NCBI GenBank assembly: GCA_036756425.1
Contig: DAIOLC010000024.1
Coordinates: forward strand, 1-28,952
Length of the DNA stretch: 28,952 bases
Direction: 5' to 3'
Origin: UBA6115 sp012514225
GTDB lineage: Bacteria; Bacillota; Clostridia; Christensenellales; Aristaeellaceae
This document shows, piece after piece, positions 1-7,158 of this stretch (position 1 is the first letter of the stretch; each line of letters starts with the position of its first letter). The translations under genes were made by a program, and so were the position numbers. The notes beneath the pieces are model-generated. The model saw only the letters and a list, made by a program, of their open reading frames with translations, was not told the DNA's origin and searched no databases.

Positions 1-62
1 TCTCCCACTCTCAGCGTAGACTCCCGTTCATCCTCGTTCTTTCGGCTTGGCGGAGTTATCAA
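1..62 (-). CDS. Possible N-terminus of an unidentified protein, cut by the left edge
   Basis: On the minus strand a frame opens at a TTG (60-62) and stays open to the window edge, about 20 codons. A GAGGGG purine run lies a short distance upstream. The visible residues are charged and end in TLRVG. A charged lead followed by an LRV-type strand is reminiscent of the start of large serine recombinases, where LRVxAYCRVST-like sequence follows. The catalytic serine region lies outside the window, and the first base pair beyond the edge implies Asp or Glu rather than the usual residue. This is therefore only a weak suggestion. Base composition is low in GC like the adjoining 400 bases and unlike the rest of the window. 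Confidence 0.25.
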   Translation of the reverse strand, partial: MITPPSRKNEDERESTLRVG

Positions 63-420
63 AAACTCATCCCCTCAAGACGTTTACTCATTCGTTTAGT
101 GTTATGTATTGTTCATGATGGATAATCTCAAAATGCAGAATCGAAAGGATTTGAAATGGCTCATTCGCTGATAAGGGAAACCCGCCATCATTTCATGGAT
201 GATATAAATAATACTTGATTCAGTTGCTTGTTTTCTTCGCTTAGACGAGATGTGTTTGCCATTGCTTTTCTACGTTGAACTTCTGATAATCGGCAGGGTG
301 CGAAACCCTTCTTCATCAGATTTCATTAGTACGGATACAAACAGAGCTGAGGTTCTCCAGCAAGCGCTCAGCCGCTCCTTCTATTGGAAGTCCCCTGTCA
401 TTCCTTCGTACGCAAACAGA
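63..420. other. Low-GC stretch without a convincing gene
   Basis: About 360 bases at clearly lower GC than the rest of the window. No tRNA or tmRNA could be recognised on either strand, although ssrA often neighbours smpB. The best small frame is on the minus strand at 188-316, 42 codons. It starts MKKGF, contains RLSEEN and ends SSMK; it has no good ribosome-binding site and I do not recognise it. A small inverted repeat (AGGGT / ACCCT) lies near 295-309. Plus-strand frames starting at 250 and 384 have no ribosome-binding site and run into the antisense of the DUF3795 gene. It may be a gene remnant or the edge of an inserted element. Confidence 0.4.
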
Positions 421-885
421 CTAAAGGCGGGCGGCAGCACTCCTGCCCCTCCTGGCGACAGATGTCAGACCACACTCAGTGCATTCATCGCTGTGCTGGT
501 CGACGATTCCACCGCAAGCGGGGCAGGTGCAGCGCTTTAGCTGGTCGTGCAGAAACCCGTCAAAATCATTCAGCGCGTCACGTCCGTTTCGAATCAGGTC
601 AATCTGATAGTTTTTCAGGTATCGCTTTGATAATTCCCTGATTTGCGCGCAGGGGTATTTCGGGCACTCAAAACAGAAACGAAGCCCATACGCAAAGCAA
701 CATCGTTTCTTCGCGCAGTTCGCACAACTTTTGCGTTCCACGTTTGCTTCCGCGGACCTGCATCCATGACAGGGTCTTTTCCGGCTTAAAAAAGCGCTGC
801 ATGCAAGGCAGTTGATCCCGCAAGGTGCGATTCTTGCTGCGTCAAGCTTTTCTGGCGCTTTCATTTCCTCAGTCCCGATCAACAT
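421..885 (-). CDS. DUF3795 family cysteine-rich protein
   Basis: A 154-residue protein rich in cysteine pairs. The N-terminal part has the DUF3795-type pattern IAPCGINCLAC, then CHGC, CANC and a CFECPKYPC stretch, which is typical of small metal-binding proteins of unknown function. The C-terminus adds a zinc-ribbon-like CPAC...CTEC unit. The family has no firmly established role; metal binding is inferred from the cysteines. The reading frame overlaps the last 17 bases of smpB, so translation may be coupled. An alternative ATG at 864 follows directly on a GAGGAA and would give 147 residues. GC is roughly 45-50 percent, far below smpB and addA, which suggests recent acquisition. The C-terminal tail is basic and unconserved-looking. 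Confidence 0.75.
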   Translation of the reverse strand: MLIGTEEMKAPEKLDAARIAPCGINCLACSAFLSRKRPCHGCRSAEANVERKSCANCAKKRCCFAYGLRFCFECPKYPCAQIRELSKRYLKNYQIDLIRNGRDALNDFDGFLHDQLKRCTCPACGGIVDQHSDECTECGLTSVARRGRSAAARL

Positions 886-1357
886 CGCGGCTTTTCATGC
901 CCTGCCGCATCGCGCGCTCGATGTCGCGCATGGCGTCCTGCTCGGCGATGGCGTCCCGCTTGTCGTGCAGCTGCTTGCCCCGGCACACGCCTAATTCCAG
1001 CTTGACGCGACCGTCCTTCAGGTACAGCTGCAAGGGCACCAGGGTGTATCCCTGCCGGGACACCTGGCCCTGCAGTTTACGGATTTCGCTTTTATGCAGC
1101 AGCAAGCGCTTGGGGCGCAACGGGTCGGTGTTGAAGATGCTGCCCTGCTCGTAGGGGCTGATGTGCATGCCGTCCACAAACACCTCGCCGCCGCGCACCC
1201 GGGCGTAGCTTTCCTTCAGGTTGGCGCGGCCCTGGCGGATGGACTTGACCTCGGTGCCCTTGAGCTCCATGCCGCACTCGTAGGTCTCTTCCACGAAATA
1301 GTCGTGCCGGGCGCGGCGGTTCTGAACCAAAGGCTTGATGCCCTTCAGCTTTGCCAT
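869..1357 (-). CDS. smpB: SsrA-binding protein SmpB
   Basis: SmpB binds tmRNA and delivers it to stalled ribosomes for trans-translation. The 162-residue length matches the family. Hallmarks are the N-terminal NRRARHDYFVEETYECG segment, the core GTEVKSIRQGRANL, SYARV, and the C-terminal RGKQLHDKRD motif that precedes the basic tail entering the ribosome. The start ATG has an AAGGAGGG ribosome-binding site about 7 bases upstream, so it is secure. The gene follows addA by 83 bases and has its own promoter-like sequence. Its last codons overlap the DUF3795 gene. The usual partner gene ssrA was not found within the 420 bases visible on its downstream side. Confidence 0.98.
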   Translation of the reverse strand: MAKLKGIKPLVQNRRARHDYFVEETYECGMELKGTEVKSIRQGRANLKESYARVRGGEVFVDGMHISPYEQGSIFNTDPLRPKRLLLHKSEIRKLQGQVSRQGYTLVPLQLYLKDGRVKLELGVCRGKQLHDKRDAIAEQDAMRDIERAMRQGMKSRDVDRD

Positions 1358-1383
1358 TCGCGCCCTCCTTGCGTTCTGTAATC

Positions 1384-1413
1384 ATGATAGCACGCCGCGC
1401 TTGTACGTTTCAA
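1384..1413 (-). promoter_or_regulatory. Promoter for smpB
   Basis: Minus strand: -35 TTGAAA at 1408-1413, an 18-base spacer, and -10 TATCAT at 1384-1389 preceded by TGC, giving an extended -10. It lies 26 bases upstream of the smpB start, in the short gap after addA. No terminator hairpin was seen between addA and this site, so read-through from the mutS operon is also possible. Confidence 0.55.
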
Positions 1414-1440
1414 CGCCGTGGCTTTCGTCGCCTGCGCGAT

Positions 1441-4400
1441 TCAGGGCAGGCGGATGGGCGCGTCCTCGGTGACCGCGACCGCCTCGCCCTGGCGCAGCAG
1501 GTACAGCCACGCCTCGCGGACCGGCTCCCCGGTGATGTCGCGCAGCGCGCGCATGTACCAGCGCATCTGGCTCCGGTACCGGCGCAGGGCTTCCTCCGGG
1601 GCCGCCCGGTCGGTCTTGTAGTCCACCAGCACCCAGCCGCCCTTCTCCTTGAAGCAGGCGTCCAGCACGCCCTGCAGCAGCATCCCGCCCTCTACCTTCA
1701 GGGTAAAGGTCCATTCGGCGTGGCGCTCGTCCGCCGCCACCATCCGCCTGGCGAGGCCGCCCTTGAGGAACCGGACAAGCGTCCTCGCGTCCACCGCCTG
1801 CCGTTCCAGGGGCAGCAGCAGGCCGGCGGTTTCCATCCGCACCAGTTCTTCCTGCACCGCGCCTTCCAGCTCTTTTTCGGGAAGCCCGGCAAAGCGCGCG
1901 AAATCCAGCGCGCACAGGGCTTTGTGCGCCGCGGCTCCCTGCTGCGCGCCGGTCAGCGTGCGGTCGCCGGAAAGGCGGGGGAGGGGCGTCGGCGGCGCGG
2001 TGAAAACGGGCTCCCGCCGCTTGGTTTCCGGGGTCTCCTCCTCGTCTCCCGGGATGCCCGCGCGACCGGTCACCAGCGCGGTGACGGAGGTTTTCTGCGG
2101 CATCGCCGGGGGCGGCGTTTCCGCGTCGAAAGGCGAGACGGCAGGCGCGATTCCCGCTTCGCCATCCGTTTCGGCTTTCCCGGGAAGCGCCCCGCCCTCC
2201 GGCTTCAGTGCGCCGGTCAGTCGGTGGTAGACGTGCCAGCGGCTGCCGTTCGGCGCGCTCCAGGGCAGGTCCCGCCCTTCGCGCAGGGCGGGGTACAGCG
2301 GGGTTCCCGCCCAGTCCAGCATGCTGCCGGCGCTGCCCGCCTGGTAAAGGCTGCCGGGCTCGGACCAGTGGGTCAGGTCGCCTGCCGGGTTGCCGGGCGC
2401 GCCGATTAAAATCAGCCGTTCCTGTGCGCGGGTCATCCCCACGTACATCAGCCGCGCTTCCTCGCTCAGCTCCTCCCGCGCGCGCTTGGCCTTCATCGTC
2501 CGGACGGCGAAATCCTCACGCTTCAGCCGGTTCTCAAGGTCCACCGTTTCCAGCGCCATCCCGGCCACGGCGTCCAGCCGCAGGGGGAAGGGCGGGCGCT
2601 TCCGCTTGAAGGACGCGGCCAGGTCCGGCATGAACACGACGGGGAACTGCAGACCCTTGGATTTGTGCAGCGTCATCACCCGCACGACGTTCTCCTGCAT
2701 GCCCAGGGTCGCGCTGCGGCTTTTGGCGCTGAGTTTCATTGTTTCCCGGATCCGCTTCAGAAAGCCGTGCAGGGTCTGGGGCTGGGGCGAGGGGGCCGCC
2801 CTTGCGGCCAGCATGCGCAGGTTGGCGCGCCGAAGGCCGCCGTCGGGCCGTGCGCCCGCCGCGGTATACAGGCCGCTTTCGCGCAGCAATTGCCGGATGA
2901 AGGGCTCCAACGGCAGGTTCTGCGACAAAAACCGCCAGCGCTCCAATGTTTCCGCGGCCCGGGCGCAGGCCGCGTCCGTTTTTGCCAGGGCGAAAAAGGC
3001 CTCGTAAAAAGGAGCGTCCCTGCGGGGACCGGACAGGCGGATGGCCGCCAGCTCCTCCGGGCCCATGGAGAACGCGGGGCAGGCCAGCGCGGTGAGCAGC
3101 GGTGTATCCTGGTAGGGGTTGTCCAGCACTTCCAGTAGGTTGACCGTGTCGCGCACTTCTTGTTGGGTGAAAAACTCCCCGTCCGCGTCCGAATAGGCGG
3201 GGAACCCTGCGTCGCTGAGGATTTGCGCCATTACCGAGGCGCGGCCCGCGGCGGCGCGCAGCAGCACGGCGAAGTCCCGCAGCTGCAGCGGCCTGCGCTT
3301 TTCGCCTTCGCCCACGTAGGTGCCCAGCAGCTCGCGGATTCTCCGGGCAATCAGGCGCGCCTCATAGACGAAGGCCCTCTCCATCTCGCCCTGCCCTTTT
3401 TCGCCGGGCGCGGGTTCCGTCGCTTCCCCATCCCCGGCGCCATCGGCGTCCTCCGCCTCCGGCGCGTCCGGGAATTCCTCTTCTTCTTCCTCTTCCTCGC
3501 CCTTCTCGATCAGCCACAGCTCAACCGCCGGGTCGCCGTCGTCCGGCGGGCTGAGCGTCGTCAGGCGCGCCTGGTCGTCGTACTCGATTTCGGTCGCCCC
3601 TTCCCGCATCGCGTGCTCGAACACCAGGTTGACGGCACTCAGGATATTGGGGCGGGAGCGGAAATTCTCCTTCAGCGTGATGAGCCGCTCCTGGGCGTCC
3701 GCCGTTTGCGAGAAGCGCTTGAACTTGCCGATGAACAGCGTCGGGTCGGCCAGACGGAAACGGTAGATGCTCTGCTTGACGTCGCCGACCATGAACAGCG
3801 TGTTGCGCCCGCTGCCCAGCCGGGTGATGATGGCTTCCTGGATGTGGGAGACGTCCTGGTACTCGTCCACGAACAGGGCGTCGTACGCGCCGGAGACCTC
3901 CCTTGCGGTATCCGGGTCGGAGAGGGCTTTGAGCGCGAAGTGCTCCAGGTCGTTGAAATCCCACAGGCTCCTGGACGTCTTGGCCTCCTGGTAACGACCG
4001 TGCGCGTCCCGGGTCAGTTTGGCCAGCGCGCGCAGCTGCGGCCATGTCGCCCGGATGTCCTCCATCCACGCTTCGGCCTGCGCGTCGCTGCACGGCAGCA
4101 GCTTAATCGCCTGCTCGATCCGTTTTTTGGTCTTCTTCCGCCATTCGCGGGCCTGGAGCGCCAGCGCCGGGTCCTCCCCCTCCGCCGTTTTCCTGGACGG
4201 CAGCCGCGAGAAAGCCAGGTTTGGCCAGTGCAGCCTGCCGGTTTCCTTCAGGGCGGCCCGCAGGGTGGTCGCCAGGTGCAGGTCGTCCTCCAGCGCCGAT
4301 GCGTAGTGCCCGGGGCCGTCCGGCCGGGCGCACAGCCCGAGGGCGGCCCGGGTCAGGTCCTCCGCGCCGGAGAGCAGCAGGTCGGCCTCCCGCACCGCGA

Positions 4401-5001
4401 AGGCGTACAGCGGGTGCACGTACAGGTCGCCTTCCTCCGTCTTGCCGGCGTGGCGCTCCAGCCATTCCCAGGGCGCCGCCTGCGCCATCAGGAAGGCGTG
4501 CAGCGCCCGGATCATGGCCAGGATGTCCGATTCGGGGAAGCGGTCGGCCAGCGCCTGCGCGTCTTCGTCCGGCGCCGCGTAAAAATCATCCAGCGCGGCG
4601 TCCATCGCCTCCCGCAGCAACTCGTCCGCCAGCGCCTCGTCCGCCAGTTTGGACAGGGGGTCCGTGCCCGCCGCCTGGAAATGCCGGCGGATGAGCTTCT
4701 GGCAGAAGCTGTGCAGCGTCCCGATGTCCGCGCGCTGCAGCAGGGCGTACTGCCGCTTGAGCCCCGGGTTTTCCGCCGCCGCGGCGGCCAGCTGCTCCGT
4801 CAGCCGCTCCTTCATTTCGTTGGCGGCGGCGTGGGTGAAGGTCATCACCAGCATGCGGTCCAGCGGGATTCCTTCCTGCAGCAGGGACATCACCCGCTCG
4901 ATCAATACCGCCGTCTTGCCGCTGCCCGCCGCGGCGCTGACGAGCACGCTGGGGTTGCGCGCCTGGATGGCCGAAAGCTGCTGCCGCGTCCACTCACGCA
5001 T
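1441..5001 (-). CDS. addA: ATP-dependent helicase/nuclease subunit AddA
   Basis: AddA is the UvrD-type helicase and nuclease subunit of AddAB, which resects double-strand breaks for RecA loading. The 1186 residues fit the family. Visible are Walker A AAAGSGKT (about 23-30), the helicase II motif VDEYQDVSHIQEA, the later motifs ENFRSRPNIL, MTLHKSKGLQFPVVF and MYVGMTRAQERL, and the C-terminal RecB-like nuclease motif VDYKTD (about 1125-1130). A run of acidic residues followed by an Asp/Glu/Ala-rich stretch near residues 500-530 looks like an inserted flexible linker. The start ATG overlaps the upstream gene by 8 bases (ATGCGTGA), implying coupled translation. The partner gene addB, usually directly upstream, is absent here; the neighbour is a PLP enzyme. 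It is the last gene of the mutS operon. Confidence 0.97.
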   Translation of the reverse strand: MREWTRQQLSAIQARNPSVLVSAAAGSGKTAVLIERVMSLLQEGIPLDRMLVMTFTHAAANEMKERLTEQLAAAAAENPGLKRQYALLQRADIGTLHSFCQKLIRRHFQAAGTDPLSKLADEALADELLREAMDAALDDFYAAPDEDAQALADRFPESDILAMIRALHAFLMAQAAPWEWLERHAGKTEEGDLYVHPLYAFAVREADLLLSGAEDLTRAALGLCARPDGPGHYASALEDDLHLATTLRAALKETGRLHWPNLAFSRLPSRKTAEGEDPALALQAREWRKKTKKRIEQAIKLLPCSDAQAEAWMEDIRATWPQLRALAKLTRDAHGRYQEAKTSRSLWDFNDLEHFALKALSDPDTAREVSGAYDALFVDEYQDVSHIQEAIITRLGSGRNTLFMVGDVKQSIYRFRLADPTLFIGKFKRFSQTADAQERLITLKENFRSRPNILSAVNLVFEHAMREGATEIEYDDQARLTTLSPPDDGDPAVELWLIEKGEEEEEEEEFPDAPEAEDADGAGDGEATEPAPGEKGQGEMERAFVYEARLIARRIRELLGTYVGEGEKRRPLQLRDFAVLLRAAAGRASVMAQILSDAGFPAYSDADGEFFTQQEVRDTVNLLEVLDNPYQDTPLLTALACPAFSMGPEELAAIRLSGPRRDAPFYEAFFALAKTDAACARAAETLERWRFLSQNLPLEPFIRQLLRESGLYTAAGARPDGGLRRANLRMLAARAAPSPQPQTLHGFLKRIRETMKLSAKSRSATLGMQENVVRVMTLHKSKGLQFPVVFMPDLAASFKRKRPPFPLRLDAVAGMALETVDLENRLKREDFAVRTMKAKRAREELSEEARLMYVGMTRAQERLILIGAPGNPAGDLTHWSEPGSLYQAGSAGSMLDWAGTPLYPALREGRDLPWSAPNGSRWHVYHRLTGALKPEGGALPGKAETDGEAGIAPAVSPFDAETPPPAMPQKTSVTALVTGRAGIPGDEEETPETKRREPVFTAPPTPLPRLSGDRTLTGAQQGAAAHKALCALDFARFAGLPEKELEGAVQEELVRMETAGLLLPLERQAVDARTLVRFLKGGLARRMVAADERHAEWTFTLKVEGGMLLQGVLDACFKEKGGWVLVDYKTDRAAPEEALRRYRSQMRWYMRALRDITGEPVREAWLYLLRQGEAVAVTEDAPIRLP

Positions 5002-6235
5002 CGCAAACCTCCGTCAGCCGGCCGAAGGCGCGTTTCAGGGCGCGCCTCCCCGACTCATAGGTCAGGGCGCCCTGCTGGTAGACCGCGTAGGGCGGCCGCA
5101 TCGGCGCGTCGCAGCTCAATTCGATGGAGGCGCCCTGCACGAAGGCGCCCGCCGCCATGATGACCGGGTCGGCGTACCCGGGCATGTCCCAGGGCTCCGG
5201 GGTCAAAAAGGCGTCCACCGGGGAGCCGCTCTGCAGCCCCAGGCAGTAGGCGGCAACCTTCTCCGGCGTTCCCAGCAGCAGCGCCTGGATGATGTCGCTG
5301 CGCTCCTCCAGCGCGCCGGGCAGCGCCGTAAAGCCCAGCAGCTCCGCCACCCGCGCGGCCAGCGCGGCGGTTTTCTTGGCCTGGCAGACGGTGTGCGGCG
5401 CCATGAACAGCCCCTGGAAAAACAGGCGGTAACCGCCCTCGTAGCTGCCTACCTCCCGGCCCACCCCCGGCGCGGTCAGCCGGTTCCCGATGCGGGAAAT
5501 CGCCCTGCGGGTGCCGGCGATATAGCCCCCGGTCGGCATCAGGCCGCCGCCCAGGTTCTTGATCAGGCTGCCGCAGGCCGCGTCCGCGCCGTGGAAGGTG
5601 GGCTCGTCCTTTGTCACGAAGGCGCCGTAGCAGTTGTCGACGACCACGTAGGCCTGGGGGCTGCGTTCCTTGATGCCCCGGATGGCCGCACCCAGCGCCC
5701 CGGGGGAGAGGGACGGCCTGAGGGCGTAGCCGCGGCTGCGCTGCAGGAAGACGACACGCGTCCTTTCGCCGATGGCGTCCTGCACCTTCGGCAGGTCGAC
5801 CGCGCCCTCCGGGGTCAGCTCCACCGTCCGGGCCTTGACGCCCATTTCCGCAAGGCTTCCCGGCTCACCGGAAAACCCGATGACGCCGCGCAGGGTATCG
5901 TAGGGGCTGCCGGTGGCCAGCAGCAGCTCGTCCCCGGGCAGCAGCAGCCCCTGCAGGCAGACCGCCAGGGTGTGCGTGCCGCTGGCTAGGGAGGGGCGCA
6001 GGATGGCCTCCTCGGCCTGGAACACGTCCGCGCACACGGCTTCCAGCGTGTCCCGCCCCAGGTCCCCGTACCCGTAGCCGTTGGAGGGCGCGAAGTGCCG
6101 GGCGGCCACGCGGTGGCGCTCGAAGGCGTCCAGCACCCGGGCGGTGACGTCCCGCTCCGTGCGCTCAAACTGTAAAAAGGCGGGGCCGCAGTCGCGCTCC
6201 GCCCGCTCGAACAGGGCTTCCAGGTCCCGGCTCAT
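4994..6235 (-). CDS. Methionine gamma-lyase family (aluminium resistance-type) PLP protein
   Basis: A 413-residue PLP-dependent fold-type I protein of the PF06838 family, annotated variously as methionine gamma-lyase family or aluminium resistance protein (B. subtilis YnbB-like). The conserved SNGYGYGDLGRD, LRPSLASGTHT, VVVDNCYGAF (Asp200) and GSLIKNLGGG (likely PLP lysine Lys226) are all present. The true substrate in most bacteria is unsettled. The start at 6235 is chosen because it has GGAGGGA just upstream, overlaps the miaA stop in an ATGA junction and gives the family length. A longer frame to 6472 is only miaA read out of frame. It sits between miaA and addA with overlaps on both sides. 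Confidence 0.92.
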   Translation of the reverse strand: MSRDLEALFERAERDCGPAFLQFERTERDVTARVLDAFERHRVAARHFAPSNGYGYGDLGRDTLEAVCADVFQAEEAILRPSLASGTHTLAVCLQGLLLPGDELLLATGSPYDTLRGVIGFSGEPGSLAEMGVKARTVELTPEGAVDLPKVQDAIGERTRVVFLQRSRGYALRPSLSPGALGAAIRGIKERSPQAYVVVDNCYGAFVTKDEPTFHGADAACGSLIKNLGGGLMPTGGYIAGTRRAISRIGNRLTAPGVGREVGSYEGGYRLFFQGLFMAPHTVCQAKKTAALAARVAELLGFTALPGALEERSDIIQALLLGTPEKVAAYCLGLQSGSPVDAFLTPEPWDMPGYADPVIMAAGAFVQGASIELSCDAPMRPPYAVYQQGALTYESGRRALKRAFGRLTEVCDA

Positions 6236-7158
6236 GTTCCCTCCATGATATGCTTGATTTCGCTCTCCAGCCGCGCCATGCCCGCGTCCCCGGGCAGCCA
6301 GCGGACGCCCGGCTCCGCGCGCAGCCAGGTGAGCTGCCGCTTGGCATAGTTGCGGGTGCGCCGGGCCATCAGTTCCTCCGCGTCCTCCAGGCTTGTATGC
6401 CCCTGAACGTAGGGGACGAGCTCCTTGTACCCGATGCCCTGCATGGCCTGCGCCTGCGGGCTCACGCCGCAATCCAGCAGGCCACGCACTTCCTCCGCCA
6501 GCCCGTCGTCAAGCATGCGCTTCACCCGCTCGTCAATCCGCCGGTACAGCGCGTCCCGCGGCCAGTCGAGGGCCACGACCGCCATCGGCCGCTTCCCGCC
6601 GTCCGCCCGGGGCGCCTGCCGGGGCTGGAAGGGCCGCCCGGTCAATTCCAGCACTTCCAGCGCGCGCACGACGCGGCGCAGGTCGTTGGGGTGCAGTTCC
6701 CGCGCGGTTTCCGGGTCCCGTTCTTTCAGCAGGGCGTGGAGCGCTTCCCGGCCTTCCCGTTCGGCGACGGCCTGGTATTTCGCGCGGACGGCGGGGTCGG
6801 AGGGCGTGCCGCCGAAGTCCAGCCCCCCGCGCAGCGCCCGCAGGTACAGCCCCGTGCCCCCGCACAGGACCGGCGGCAAGCCGCGGGACAGGATGCCCCC
6901 GATGGCCTCCTCCGCCAGCCGGGCGTATTCCGCCGCGGAAAAAGGCTCTTCCGGGCCTCGCACATCGAGCAGGTGATGGGGGACGAGGGCCTGCTCCCCC
7001 TTTGTCGGCTTGGCCGTGCCCACATCCATGCCGCGGTAGACCTGCAGGGCGTCCATGCAGACGATTTCGCCGCCGTGCTTCAGCGCGATTTCCAGCGCCA
7101 GCGCGGATTTCCCCGAGGCGGTCGGCCCCGTGACGGCCAGGACGCCCGGCTTTGTCAT
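6232..7158 (-). CDS. miaA: tRNA dimethylallyltransferase MiaA
   Basis: MiaA transfers a dimethylallyl group to N6 of A37 in tRNAs reading UNN codons. The 308 residues match the family. Walker A-like GPTASGKS lies at 11-18, followed by the substrate loop DALQVYRGMDVGTAKPT, the HHLLDV motif, GGTGLYLRAL, the RRVVRALEV segment, and GIGYKEL and TRNYAKRQLTW near the C-terminus. The start overlaps the mutL stop in an ATGA junction; a much longer frame reaching 8436 is mutL read out of frame and was discarded. MiaB, which thiolates the product, is encoded in the operon immediately upstream. Confidence 0.97.
   Translation of the reverse strand: MTKPGVLAVTGPTASGKSALALEIALKHGGEIVCMDALQVYRGMDVGTAKPTKGEQALVPHHLLDVRGPEEPFSAAEYARLAEEAIGGILSRGLPPVLCGGTGLYLRALRGGLDFGGTPSDPAVRAKYQAVAEREGREALHALLKERDPETARELHPNDLRRVVRALEVLELTGRPFQPRQAPRADGGKRPMAVVALDWPRDALYRRIDERVKRMLDDGLAEEVRGLLDCGVSPQAQAMQGIGYKELVPYVQGHTSLEDAEELMARRTRNYAKRQLTWLRAEPGVRWLPGDAGMARLESEIKHIMEGT

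Noticed and set aside
1..420. tmRNA (ssrA) next to smpB
   Set aside because: Neither the GGGGCTGATTCTGG-type 5' end nor a T-loop/acceptor 3' end was found on either strand.
250..641. Plus-strand frames at 250-540 and 384-641
   Set aside because: No ribosome-binding site, no family resemblance, and they overlap the DUF3795 gene antisense.
3160..5160. Long plus-strand open frame (666 codons) opposite addA
   Set aside because: Antisense shadow in GC-rich sequence; Arg/Gly/Pro/Gln-rich, no ribosome-binding site, no recognisable motif. The minus-strand frame carries all AddA motifs.
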